Assembly: GCA_905221605.1 (NCBI GenBank) | Contig: CAJNDS010002138.1 | Location: 389,999-434,998, forward strand | Direction of reading: 5' to 3' | From: Symbiodinium natans | Taxonomy: Eukaryota; Sar; Dinophyceae; Suessiales; Symbiodiniaceae | Length of the DNA stretch: 45,000 bases | Shown: positions 28,963 through 39,602 of the stretch, one piece after another | Layout: every line of letters begins with the position of its first letter | Numbering within the stretch: the stretch's first letter is position 1 | The notes under the pieces: model-generated | What the model was told of the DNA's origin: nothing | The model's input: the letters and a program-made list of their open reading frames with translations, nothing else | Databases searched by the model: none | Program-made: the position numbers and the translations under genes

Positions 28963-30367
28963 CTGACCACAAGACAGCACACAGTGCTTCAGCTTGCCCT
29001 TTAGAAACGGAGGGTTTAGGGCTTAGGGGTGGGGGTTCAAAAATTGAAGGTTGGGGTTGGGGTGCTTGGGCTCGAGGAGGCACGTTATCAAGGTTTAGGG
29101 TTTAGGGTTTGGGGTTTAGGCTTTGGGGTTTAGGGTCGGCTTTGACTGTTGTCGGCCTCGGGATGTTCCAAGGGTTCTGCCTACATGGGAAATTGGTGTC
29201 TAGGCCTCGGCTTAGGGTCTTTCAAAATAGACCCTTCTTGCATTGCAAGAGTCTTGTATAGTCCCTATGCCTATTGCTTTGGGCCAACAGGCTCTGAGCC
29301 CCAGAAACCGACGCCCAACAAGTTTACTTCTATTCTCTCTTACAATCTAAACCCTGTCGGGAGGTACTACAGAAGAGAGTGAAAGAAGTGAACGAGCGTA
29401 GTGAATTAGTGGCAGAAAAGACCCGCATTCTTTTCTGATCATTATGGGGCTTTCTGGCGAACACAAGTACAAAGAATCCGCGAGCCTACAGATATTGTAC
29501 GTTTCATGCGGGGCTCTTGACAAGAAGAGAAAACAATCAAAAAAGGTTAAGAAGAGTGGGCGCAAGGAACGCTTGCAATTACATGGATCTTGTGGGTGCT
29601 TTTCTGTCACTATTGGGTGCTATCAGTAATTGGGGTTCATGAACTCGTTAAAGCAGCCTTTTGGCCTAAACTCCTTAACATGTAGTGTATGAAAATACTA
29701 AGACAATATTAGGCCGGCATTATTTGCGTTAACCTGTGAGCGAAGTGCATAAAGAAGCGAACAGCACAAACCCTAAACCTTCAACCCTCAACCCTAAACC
29801 CTAAACCTGACAGGACCGCCGCTAAGACCATCAGACTCACTTGGTACCTTCCTACCTGTCCGAGTGATGGGTTCCGGGTACAAGAACTCGCAAAAGAACC
29901 CGTGACTGCGAAGGTTAACGGAGTTTAGGGTTTAGGCTTTGGGGTTTAGGCTTAGAACTTCTCATGTCATCTCTGGCATCTCCGGAGACAGATATCAGCC
30001 CTTACAATAACATACTCGGTTCATGGGGAGATAGGACTGTCTCCAGGAAGAACTTCGAGACTATAAGCATTTGGATCTTTGTTTAGTCATGCCTGGCTTG
30101 TTTGGAGGATTTGGTGGATTATTTTGTTCAAGGGTCTCGTGAAGTGGTGTACCCTCGGGTCCGCATTACGCTAGTTGGACAGCAAAGATACTTTGAATTG
30201 ACTTGCAGCTACGCCGAATCTTGGCCCATTACCCGCCACCAAGCTTCTGAGTCTGAAAACCCAAACCGAACGCAAAAATCTCAACGCCTTTGAACCCCAA
30301 AGCCGTGACACTCAACCTTACACAGGGTCCCACAGACCACATGGCACCCTGTCCCTATGCACGTTGA

Positions 30368-30421
30368 CTCGAACGCCTGCGCCAGTTGCAGCGCCTGTGC
30401 TTGTGCTGCTTGTGCAAATGC
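30368..30421 (-). CDS. candidate 54-nt exon, Ala/Gln helix, phase 0
   Basis: Minus strand CCGCTGGAG|G, then AFAQAAQAQALQLAQAFE, 18 codons in phase 0. Heptad-like spacing of Leu/Phe suggests a helix or coiled coil. The donor is not obvious. Confidence 0.4.
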
Positions 30422-30899
30422 CTCCAGCGGTTCAGGGTTGAGGGTGGGTACCTGCTGCAATCCTAAACCCTAAACCCTAAACCCTAAACCCCAAGAGCAA
30501 GTCTTCTCTTTTGCTGCTTCTTGGCGAGACGACCTTTTTTTAAGCTGCAATCCTGGCTGCTGGTCTGTCCATGTTGCGCTTCATGTCACTAGCTTTGCTC
30601 CCTGGCGATGGTCATGGCTAAGCCCCACTCCCAAGACCCCTCAAGCCCTGGTTTAGGGTTTAGGGTTTGGTGTTTGGGGTTTGGGGTTTGGGGTTTAGGG
30701 TTTAGGGTTTAGGGTTTCCGAAACTCTCAGGCCTGTCAAGCCACATGGCCCGAATTCGAACACCCGCATTCAGATTCTTGGGAGGCGTTGAGGGACGTCC
30801 GGATATCCCTGAAACCCCCAAAAACTCGAAACCTAAAACCCCTAGACCCTAAAACCCTAAACCTCAAACCCTAAGCCCTAAACCCTGAACCCCCCAAAC

Positions 30900-30947
30900 C
30901 CCGAAGAAGGTTGTCCAGGAAGAACTTGTGGCCACCCCTCCCGAACC
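30900..30947 (-). CDS. candidate 48-nt exon
   Basis: Minus strand TCGTTTAG|G, two bases, FGRGGHKFFLDNLLR, then G|GTTTGG. The opposite strand reads KKVVQEELVATPPEP, also plausible, so strand is inferred from neighbours. Confidence 0.28.
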
Positions 30948-31044
30948 CTAAACGACTCCGTGCCAACCAAGGGCTGCGGATGCATTGGGGAGTTGAGGGA
31001 TTAGGGTTTAGGGCTTAGGGTTTGGGATTTAGGGTTTAGGGTAT

Positions 31045-31174
31045 GGGCATGTGGCAGCTCTTCCACGTCTTGTCTCGAACCCATCAACCTGGCATCGCCC
31101 TTGCGTGGCTCGAAGGTCATCGCTGTGTCTAGCATCTTCCCCACCAAGACAGAGGAAAAATGAGAACACTCATC
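31045..31174 (-). CDS. candidate exon, one of the best in the window
   Basis: Minus strand CATATGGGCAG|G, then about 43 codons: DECSHFSSVLVGKMLDTAMT, FEPRKGDARLMGSRQDVEEL and PHAH, ending where a telomeric array begins. Varied globular composition, no stops, good acceptor, upstream frame also open for about 15 codons. No family recognised. The donor would lie inside the adjoining telomere-like DNA. Confidence 0.45.
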
Positions 31175-31449
31175 CTGCCCATATGAAGTAGGGTTTGTAT
31201 TTAAAAGGGACCTGATATACAGCAACATAACCCTAAACCCTAAGCCCTAAACCCTAAACCCTAAACCCTGTTTCATATACCCAAATCAGCCTGTGTGACA
31301 ACCCGAAAATGCTGGGCGGCCGGTCGACGAGCAACTCAGAGCCCCTAAACCCGATGCCCACCCCCCAACTCTGATCCATAAACCTGAGCCCCAAGCCCAA
31401 AAACCCCTCTTACCTATTATTATTTGAACCCCCGTGGGCGGCAAATTTT

Positions 31450-31650
31450 GCTCACGAACCAGGCAAATGCCCACGAACTAGGCAAATTTGCCTAATTCGC
31501 AGGCATTTTTGCCTGGTTCATGTGCATTTTTGCTGCTTCGTGGGCATTTTTGCCTGCTTCGTGGGCATTTTTGCCTGCTTCGTGGGCATGTGTTTGCCCG
31601 CTTCGTGGGCTTGTTGCCGGCTTCGTGGACATTTTGCCTGCTTCCTGGGC
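31450..31650. repeat. ~22-bp minisatellite that inverts in its middle
   Basis: Units GAACCAGGCAAATGCCCAC run one way up to 31480, and after the palindrome GGCAAATTTGCC (31481-31492) the complementary unit GCCTGCTTCGTGGGCATTTT runs the other way about six times. Confidence 0.85.
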
Positions 31651-31663
31651 ATGTTGCCTGGTC

Positions 31664-31790
31664 TCAAGGGTTTAGGGTCTCAAGGGTTTAGGGTCTCAAG
31701 GGTTTAGGGTTTCAAGCGTTTAGGGTCTCAATTTAGGGGCTCAAGGGATTAGGGTCTCAAGGGTTTACGGTCTCAAGGGTTTAAGCACGT
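31664..31790 (+). repeat. GTCTCAAGGGTTTAGG 16-bp repeat
   Basis: About seven copies. Each is one telomere unit plus GTCTCAAGG, a higher-order derivative. Confidence 0.92.
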
Positions 31791-31922
31791 TTTAGAAATG
31801 ATTTGTCCTGAGACAAATTAAGGTCGACAACTCCGTTCTTTTGATAATTAATACTATGACACTGTCCTATGTTGCGGGATCCAAAGGGTCGGTGGGTAGA
31901 TTTTCGATACCAAAGTCACGAG

Positions 31923-31960
31923 CTTGACTAGTGAATGCTCGGACTTGAGATGCTGAACCC
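31923..31960 (-). repeat. telomere-junction repeat, copy 2
   Basis: Reverse complement of 17201-17238 with one mismatch, again directly abutting a telomeric array. Confidence 0.8.
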
Positions 31961-32040
31961 TAAACCCTAAACCCTAAACCCGAAACCCTAAACCCTAAAC
32001 CCCAAAGTCCCCGAAAGCTCAATCCCAAGCTCCCCCTGAG

Positions 32041-32103
32041 GTCCCGCGCCAAGGCTTGCGCATTGGCCTGCGCCTGCGCAGCCTGCACCTGGGCCGCCTG
32101 CGC
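32041..32103 (-). CDS. candidate 63-nt exon, Ala/Gln helix, phase 0
   Basis: Minus strand ACCCCGAG|G, then AQAAQVQAAQAQANAQALAR and D, 21 codons with nearly all third positions G or C. Strongest compositional member of the Ala/Gln series. The 3' boundary is uncertain, with no GT directly after it. Confidence 0.42.
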
Positions 32104-32189
32104 CTCGGGGTTTGGGGTTTGAGGGGGTTTAAGGTTTAGGGACTAGGGTTGAGGGTTTGGGGTTTGGGGTTTAGGGTTTGGGGTTTAGG

Positions 32190-32385
<196 letters not shown>

Positions 32386-32588
32386 GGGGCCAGGGGGGGA
32401 GGGCTGTGGGGGTAGCAGAGGTTGAGCTGAAGGATTGTTCTGGGTTGGGGTGCTCCGGCTCGAGGAGGTACGTTATCAACATGCAGCCTTAGCATGCTGA
32501 ATTCGGACGTTTCAATAGGCCCCTATGCTCTATTTCTCGAACCCCTAAACCCTAAACCCGAAACCCTAAACCCACCGCAAAGGCGCAC

Positions 32589-32670
32589 TTGGAGGTTTAT
32601 GGCTTATTCCCCCATTTATAAGTCTACTCATAACCTGCTTAGGGGATATCAAGGGCTTAGAAGTACAGCT
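32589..32670 (-). repeat. inverted-repeat family B, partial copy
   Basis: ACAACCTG-like interior (ATAACCTGCTTAGGGG, AAGGGCTTAGAAGTACAGCT) aligns with the reverse complement of 32876-32923. The two copies are about 200 bp apart in opposite directions. Confidence 0.7.
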
Positions 32671-32839
32671 CTACTACCCAAGAACCGTAAAGTACCGGAG
32701 GTGCATATTACCTGAAACTGCCGCGGCCTTCGCCAAGTGGCAAGAAGACCGAGCGAGCCAGTGGCGAAAAAATTGGAGGTACGTTGTTTGGGGGACTTGC
32801 CAGAAGGGGATCCTAGTAATTTTGGGGTCGAAATTATTC

Positions 32840-32958
32840 TTGGAGGTTCGTGGGTACTTATAACCCCAATTATAGCTGTACTTAGAAGCCCTTGAAGTGC
32901 CCCAAGTAGGTTATAAGCAGACTTGTACATGGGTTTATAAGTACCCACGAACCTCCAA
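32840..32958 (+). repeat. inverted-repeat family B, intact copy
   Basis: 119 bp with perfect 24-bp ends, TTGGAGGTTCGTGGGTACTT plus ATAA and its complement. The interior has AGCTGTACTTAGAAGCCCTT. No coding capacity. No clear target duplication is visible. Other copies: 32589-32670, 34893-34966, 41514-41620. Confidence 0.9.
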
Positions 32959-33152
32959 GGGTCCCTTGCTATCGTACATTTATGAATGCTCATTCAGATT
33001 TAGGACGGAGGCGTGGTGGCTTGTAGACTTGGGGAAATGCTTCTCATTTCCAGGGTGTCGGGTTGACGTCGAACCTAAACATAAAACCCTAAACCCTGAA
33101 CCCTAAACCCCAAACCCAGAACCCTCAGAGGCCCTACGCCCTGACAAGGAAC

Positions 33153-33209
33153 TGAGTCCCATGCTGCCGCCGCCTGCATTGAGGCCATCTGCTGCTGCTG
33201 CGCCCGAAC
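33153..33209 (-). CDS. candidate 57-nt exon, Ala/Gln-rich, phase 0
   Basis: Minus strand CCGGATAAG|G, exactly 19 codons VRAQQQQMASMQAAAAWDS, then GTTCCT. Phase 0 at both ends, as in neighbouring members of the series. Confidence 0.4.
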
Positions 33210-33681
33210 CTTATCCGGTTTAGGGGTTTAGGGTTTAGAATTTAGGGAGTGGAAAGTGACCAGGACAAATTAGTCCGGTCGAAAGGCGGTATCACCTCCG
33301 GCCCGAAGGCTTGAGGATAAAGCCGCAGAAGCACAGCAAACACAAAAACAACGACGTGCTCCAACAGAAGCACAGGCAAGCATGTCCCAAAATGGCAAAC
33401 TACAGGAAGCAAGCTTCGCATTGAATAGGTCGTCACGGCAGCACGCGGGTAGGCACCCGCCAAGCCCGGGGGGATGGATACCCCGAAAGCCAACAAGCTT
33501 CGCTTGGAGAAGGTCCGCTGCGAGTTCGCGACTAACGGCGCTGTCGCACGAGTGCGCACTGAAGGCGGGGAGACTCTTAGTGCCGCGGCCCGGGGGTCCG
33601 CGCTCTCCCGAGACCATCCCCAGCAACCACACACACTAGTCCCCGGGGTCCCGGAACTCTCTGATGTGTGGCGCCTCGCAC

Positions 33682-33771
33682 ATCCTCCGCCTCCGCATCC
33701 AACTGCCAAGCAAGGGCCTGCGCAGGCAACAGCAGTGCCTCAGAAGCATGTCGCAGGCCGAGCGCAAGAGC
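33682..33771 (-). CDS. candidate 90-nt exon, Ala/Leu helix, phase 0
   Basis: Minus strand AGCTGCTGAG|G, exactly 30 codons including ALALGLRHASEALLLPAQAL and AWQLDAEAED, then GTGCGA. The PAQALAWQ segment resembles the Ala/Gln repeats. The plus strand of the same DNA is also open (residues such as MSQAERKSLSSSGLQG), so strand depends on the neighbours and on the matched splice sites. Confidence 0.38.
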
Positions 33772-34892
33772 CTCAGCAGCTCAGGCCTTCAGGGAGTTTA
33801 GGCCTAGTATGATTTAGCTTCAGGGACTCCTAGACTCGAGGTGAAGAAAACCAAAATCGACCCCAACTCCCCAATCCCCAGCGCTAAACCACCAAAGCCC
33901 AAAGACCCAAAACCCCCAGAACGCAATCCCCCAAAAACCCTGAACCATCCCGAACCCTAAGCCCTCTAACCCCAAACCCCCTAGATCCCAAAGCCCTCAA
34001 CCCCGACTTCGTCCAGAACCCTTGGCCCTGAAAATCCTAAGATGCCAGCGTCCGGAACCTGCTGGCCAGGCTGGGCCTAGGTGAGGCAACAAGTCTGAGT
34101 TTAGCGTTTGGGGCTTGGGGCTGTTAGGATTTGGACCCAACCGCCTTCCAGCCCTCCATCCCGGAATGCCCAACAGGGCTAAGCCCTTTTGTCGCTCCAT
34201 CCCCAACACCCCGAATGCCCGATTGGGCGCCGGCTTTTTCGGAAGTGTTCAGGGGGGGCGCTCGGGGCCCGGTGGAAGGAATCGAGACCAGGCTTCCGGG
34301 CGCAAGGCAAATGGTGCTCCTGAGCCTGGAACACCTTGAAGCCCTAACCTGAAACCTTCAGCCCCGCCCGGCCCTAAACCCCTCAACCCCTAAACCCCTG
34401 CACCCTGTAAGCCCCTAAAACCCCTAAACCCCAACCCCTGACCCCAAAACCCCTACATCCAAACCCAACACGCATTAAAGCCACCGCGAGGAGTCACTGA
34501 GGCTTTCAGAGGGTCAGCTGACCCCTGAAACTCCGGCCTCCGCACTGCTCCCAAAGACTAAAAATACCCGAAACGCCCGAGAAACCCTAAACCCTAAACC
34601 CTAAACCCTAAACCCAAATCGGACAGCCCCTGCAAGACAAACCCTCGCCACTCGGCAACCGAGCCCGACCCCAACCTCGACCCCGACCCCAACCTCCCGG
34701 AACCCCAAAAGCCCTCAAGCTTGCCCATGGCGCTCTTGACATTTTGAGCCAACGTGACCTGAAATCCCTGTTATAGTTTAAGGTAGATCCCGGGGTTAGG
34801 GTTTGGGGTTTAGGCTTCAGGGTTTAGGGTTTAGGGTTTAGGGTGTTTAGGGTTTTTAGGGTTTAGGGTTTAGGGTTTAAGGTTTAGGGGTT

Positions 34893-34966
34893 AGTAAGTA
34901 CCCATGTTCCCTAAGTAGGTGATAAGCATACTCATAATGGGGGTTAATAAGCACCCCTGAACCTGT
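34893..34966 (-). repeat. inverted-repeat family B, partial copy
   Basis: TAAGTACCCATGTTCC, CTAAGTAGGTGATAAGCATA and AATAAGCACCCCTGAACCT match arms and interior of 32840-32958. It directly follows a telomeric array. Confidence 0.7.
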
Positions 34967-35084
34967 GCGTTGGCCCACCAGAACAACAACAAGCCAGTCT
35001 TGGCCGCCGGCCATCGGCGCTGGGCAAGCAGGGCGGGATGGGAGATGATCAGGGTTCAAGGATTATTAGAGTTTAGGGTTTAGG

Positions 35085-35322
35085 GTTTCAGGGAAACAGG
35101 GTTTCAGGGCTTCAGGGTTCCAGGGTTTCAGGGTTTCAGGGTTTCAGGGTTTCTGGGTTTCAGGGTTTCAGGGTTCAAGGGTTTCAGGGCTTCAGGGCTT
35201 CAGGGTTTCAGGGTTTCAGGGTTTCAGGGTTTCAGGGTTCAAGGGTTTCAGGGCTTCAGGGTTTCAGGGTTTCAGGGTTTCAGGGTTTATGGCTTCAGGG
35301 TGTCAGGGCTTCAGGGTTTCGG
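35085..35322 (+). repeat. (GGGTTTCA)n octamer array
   Basis: About 29 units with GGGCTTCA and one-base-longer variants arranged in a loosely repeated order. Confidence 0.95.
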
Positions 35323-35568
35323 GGCGGACGGTGGGTGATGACGCCTACGATTGTGGCCTTTCTCAGACCCAGGGCTCCGACATCTCAGTTCCCCCCCCTA
35401 ACCCTAAACCCTAAACATGAAAAACTCCCTAAACCCTAAACCTTAAACTCCCTAAACCCTAAACCTTAAACTCCCTAAACCCTAAACCCTAAACCCTAAA
35501 CCCTAAACCCTAAACCCTAAACCCTCAACCCTCAACCCTCAACCGATTCTGGCAGAAAGCTCTCCCAG

Positions 35569-35612
35569 GGCTCCAAAGGCTTGTCGGAAGGGGCTGGAGT
35601 TCAGAGCTCGAG
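35569..35612 (+). CDS. candidate 44-nt exon
   Basis: Plus strand AAGCTCTCCCAG|G, 14 codons GSKGLSEGAGVQSS plus AG, then GTCGCG. It lies in an island with CCCTAAA left and TTTAGGG right. Family unknown; evidence is limited to splice sites and an open frame. Confidence 0.25.
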
Positions 35613-36091
35613 GTCGCGGGTCGGGTTTGGCTCGAAGGCTCAGGGATCCTAGGCTTAGGGTTTAGGGTTTAGGGTTTAGGGTTTAGGGTTTAGGGTTTAG
35701 GGTTTAGGGTTTAGGGTTTAGAGTACCCCCTTCGTAGGGAGCCTCAGTTTTGGAGGAAGCTCTTGGCTCTTGGCGTTTGTGGGCTGGGGGTGGTGTATAG
35801 GATCCACCCGAAAGACCGAAACCCCAACACCCAACACCAAAGCCCCGAAACCCCCAGATCCCCAACATCCTGGAGCCCTACACCCTCTAAGCCCTTAACC
35901 CCTAAACCCTAAACCCTCAACCCTCAACCCGAAACCCTAAACCCTAAACCCTAAACCCTAAACCCGAAACCCTAAACCCTAAACCCTAAACCACCTGAAG
36001 GTGGCTGCAAGGAAGGGAAGGATCCTTGCGGATCTGGGTTTTCAGGTGGACCTTCTTGATGGACTCCAGTCGGCATGCTGAACATCGTAGC

Positions 36092-36269
36092 TTGGGATGT
36101 TCCCCCCTAAAGCAGTCGGTTTAGGGTTTAGGGCTTAGGGCTTAGGGTTTAGGGTTTAGGGTTTAGGGTTTAGGGTTTAGGGTTTAGGGTTTAGGGTTTA
36201 GGGTGGGATTTTAGTACCCCCTATTGTGATCCCTATTAAGGACTCTTCGTTTAAGGGGGAACATCCCAA
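36092..36269 (+). repeat. inverted-repeat family A, copy 5, split by telomeric repeats
   Basis: Left arm TTGGGATGTTCCCCCCTAAA ends at GCAGTC (36117). The element resumes at GGGATTTTAGTACCCCC (36205) and finishes with the right arm AAGGGGGAACATCCCAA. Compared with copies 2 and 6, only a few bases are missing at the break. About 87 bp of TTTAGGG/CTTAGGG fill the gap. Confidence 0.9.
36118..36204 (+). repeat. telomeric array inserted inside an element
   Basis: Twelve TTTAGGG-type units, two of them CTTAGGG, lying between the two halves of family A copy 5. Confidence 0.92.
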
Positions 36270-36722
36270 CCTAAGCCCCTGGGAAATTAAAAAAAAAAAA
36301 CACGACTGCGAGGCCTGCCGGCAGGGGCGCGCGAAGCGCTGGGACCTCGGATTCGGCAGGGCTCGCGGTCTTGGCTGTATTTGGGACACGGGGTTTTGGG
36401 CCCCAAAGCTTGGCAGAGCCCCAAACCCTAGACCCCAAACCGTCCAAACCCTAAACCCTAAACCCTAAACCCTAAACTGCAAACTAAACCCTAAACCCCA
36501 AACTGGGCTTAAGGGCCGTGAGTCCCAAAGAACCGAGGAGTCGCCAGCTAGACGGTTATTAGTTGGGTGGTTAGGGTTTGCGGAATGGGGTTTAGGGTTT
36601 AGGGTTTAGGGTTTGGGGTTTAGGGTTTAGGGTTTGGGGTTTAGGGTTTAGGGTTTAGGGTTTAGGGTTTAGGGTTTAGGGTTTAGGGTTAGGGTTTAGG
36701 GGGTATAGGGCTTGAACCCGAA

Positions 36723-37413
36723 ACCTCAACCCTAAACCCTTAAGCCCTTAAACCCTTAAGCCCGGAAACCCTTAAACCCTTAAACCCTCAAACCCTGAAA
36801 CCCTCAAGCCCTTAAACCCTTCAACCCTCAAACCCTGAAACCCTGAAACCCTTAAACCCTTAAACCCTTAAACCCTTAAACCCTTAAACTCTTAAACCCT
36901 GAACCCTTAAACCCTTAAACCCTTAAACCCTTAAACTCTTAAACTCTTAAACCCTGAACCCTTAAACCCTCAAACCCTTAAACTCTTAAACCCTTAAACC
37001 CTTAAACTCTTAAACTCTTAAACTCTTAAACCCTGAACCCTTAAACCCTCAAACCCTTAAACTCTTAAACCCTTAAACCCTTAAACTCTTAAACTCTTAA
37101 ACTCTTAAACCCTGAACCCTTAAACCCTCAAACCCTTAAACTCTTAAACCCTTAAACCCTTAAACTCTTAAACTCTTAAACTCTTAAACCCTGAACCCTT
37201 AAACCCTCAAACCCTTAAACTCTTAAACCCTTAAACCCTTAAACTCTTAAACTCTTAAACTCTTAAACCCTTAAACCCTTAAACCCTCAAACCCTTAAAC
37301 TCTTAAACTCTTAAACCCTTAAACCCTTAAACTCTTAAACTCTTAAACCCTTAAACCCTTAAACCCTTAAACTCTTAAACCCTTAAACCCTTAAACTCTT
37401 AAACCCTTAAACC
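36723..37413 (-). repeat. CCCTTAAA/CTCTTAAA array with 79-bp higher-order unit
   Basis: Octamers CCCTTAAA, CTCTTAAA and CCCTCAAA plus one heptamer CCCTGAA. The heptamer recurs at 36952, 37031, 37110 and 37189, exactly 79 bp apart (nine octamers and one heptamer), with the same order of variants in between. Shorter related patterns lie before and after. Confidence 0.93.
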
Positions 37414-37453
37414 CTCAAATCGGCTTTCCGGGTATCACTAAGCTCTCCGGCAG

Positions 37454-37518
37454 CTTCTCGCGAAGACTCTACTCTGAACCTCGACATTCCTAAACTTAAG
37501 AGTCAAAAGCCATACCAG
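37454..37518 (+). CDS. candidate 65-nt exon
   Basis: Plus strand CTCTCCGGCAG, two bases, 21 codons SREDSTLNLDIPKLKSQKPY and Q, then GTCGGG. The minus strand of the same island gives an open frame beginning MSRFRVESSREAAGELSD after TTTAG|G, so strand is unresolved. Confidence 0.25.
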
Positions 37519-38456
37519 GTCGGGGAATAGGGTTTAGGGTTTAGGGTTTAGGGTTTAGGGTTTAGGGTTTAGGGTTTCGGGTGTCGGCTTAGGGCTGAGG
37601 CTGAGGGTTTAGGGTTTAGGGTAAAGCTTCGGGACGCCCAGACTTGCCAAGCACTCCCCTTCAGAAATCTGAGAACCCGAAACCTTGAACCCTAAACCCG
37701 AAACCCGAAACCCCAAACCCTAAACCCTAAACTCTCGCAAGACCCTAACCCCGACACCACGGACTCTCCGCCCAGCGACCACATGGGGTACCCTCGCGGG
37801 CGGATGCCTCGCAGCGCGGTTTAGGGGCGCTCCGAAACCCTAAACCCTAAACCCTAAACCCTAAACCCTGAAAACTAAACCCTACACCCTAAATAACCCT
37901 AAACCCTAAATAGCCCTAAACCCTAAACCCTAAACCCTAATCGGAGCCAGAGGATGCTGGGGCCGGGGCTCAGAGATTGGACCCTCTAGAGCTGCAAGAT
38001 GGCGGGCGGGGCCCCCGTGTTAGGGTTTAGGGTTTAGGGTTTAAAATTTAGGGTTTAGGGTTTAGGGTTTAGGGTTTAGGGTTCAGGGTTTAGGGTTTCG
38101 GGTCTAGGGTCTAGGGTTTAGGGTTTAGGGCTCAAGGCTTAAGGAATAGAACGTAGTACAGACAACGAGCTCTCAAGAGGGAAATTGGGGTGAGAGGTAC
38201 CACCTTTTATTCCTTTGAAACCCCTGAATCAGGATGATACGTATTCATTGCCCAAATCCCTGAACCAGGAAGCTACTGACTAGGGTGACCCTAAACCCCA
38301 AACCCCAAACCCTACACCCTAAACCCTAAACCCTAAACCCTAATCGGGTTTCTGTGCTCCGCGGGTCTCCTACCATGATCGGAGCTCTGGGTTTAGGGTT
38401 GAGGGTTTAGGGTTTAGGGCTTAGGGCTTAGGGCTTAGGGTTTAGGGTTCAGGGGG

Positions 38457-38545
38457 GGGCTACTTAGGCATGTATAGGGACTATGTAAGGCAAGTAGGGT
38501 TATATAGGGGAATAAGATTCAGGGTCCCTTCTAGGGGATCCCTCC
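38457..38545 (-). repeat. dispersed repeat family E, reverse copy
   Basis: GGCTACTTAGGCATGTATAG and GGGACTATGTAAGG match the complement of 7030-7060. The rest matches 28197-28275. Confidence 0.65.
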
Positions 38546-38561
38546 TTCTAGCCCTTAAGAC

Positions 38562-38609
38562 CTGCCCCCAACCGTCCACAAATGCCGAGCTCGCCACCCA
38601 CGGTGCATC
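38562..38609 (-). CDS. candidate 48-nt exon, phase 0
   Basis: Minus strand GTCACTGAG|G, exactly 16 codons DAPWVASSAFVDGWGQ, then GTCTTA after CAG. Phase 0 at both ends, good boundaries, two Trp and ordinary composition. Family unknown. Confidence 0.35.
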
Positions 38610-39538
38610 CTCAGTGACACAGCTGCTGGCTACACCCTAAACCCTAAACCCTAAACCCTAAACCCTAAACCCTAAACCCCTAAACCCCTAAACCCCTAAA
38701 CCCTAAACCCTAAGCCCTGAACCCTAAGGTCGGTACAAGGCCGGAGGGTTCGAGGTCTGGCATGCAAGGCTTGAGAGGTTCCGAGCCTCGAGGTCCCTGG
38801 TCCTAAATCCTGAAGCTTACACCCTAAACCGTAAACCCCTAAACCCTGAAACCTAAACCCTAAACCCCAAACCCCAAACCTCAAACACTAAAACCTAAAA
38901 AAGGTGGCTTCAGGGCGTGCCTGAAGGGGGTAAGTGGCAAATCTCAGAAAGATCCTGCTGTCTTATTCTTTTCTTGATCGTGACAGCTACTCCCACTCAC
39001 CAGTAATGTTTAGAAGCAAGCCTGTAGACACTCACCAACAACATACACATGAAATTAGGCAGTTAAACCCTCAACCCTAAACCCAGTTTGGGGATCAGGA
39101 CTTTGGGTTGAGGGTTTCGCCACTTTGGAGCTCCAAAACCCAGGCTGAGAGTCCCGCCACGGAGACGAGTCTGATAGACCGGAGTTATACCGGAAGGGGA
39201 CTCTAGACTTAATTGGGCAGGTCCCTTACTGATCTTTGGGGGGGGGGCCCAAACGATCCCAAACCCCAAAACCCTGAAACCCCTCTTCTCCCCCACAGAG
39301 GCCGCAACGCTAGGCAGAGGGCGCCGGCCCGCGCAGGAGGTTGATATTGGCGTCTTTTCCGCTCCAAAGCTACTCCCTGGTGCACACAGGGGGGGCTATG
39401 GGTGAAAGTATCGAGTGGGATGGACCCGTCAATGCCAAGGGTCCCGGACCCTAGACCCTAAACCCTGCAGTGCCTGAGAATTCTCAAGGATGCTTTTGCG
39501 CGTCTACACCAAAAAATCCTCAACCCCTCTAAACCCAC

Positions 39539-39602
39539 ATAGCAAGGAGCCAGCGTGCTCTGCTGTACATTGCTGTACATCTGCTGCTGTGCCGCCTCTG
39601 CC
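39539..39602 (-). CDS. candidate 64-nt exon, Ala/Gln-rich
   Basis: Minus strand TAGGCATAG|G, one base, 21 codons AEAAQQQMYSNVQQSTLAPC and Y, then GTGGGT. The open frame extends upstream and downstream on the same strand. Composition links it to the Ala/Gln series 6-15 kb away. Confidence 0.35.

Noticed and set aside
37943-38020. Plus frame containing EPEDAGAGAQRLDPLELQDG
   Set aside because: Protein-like, but no acceptor at the left edge; not listed as an exon.
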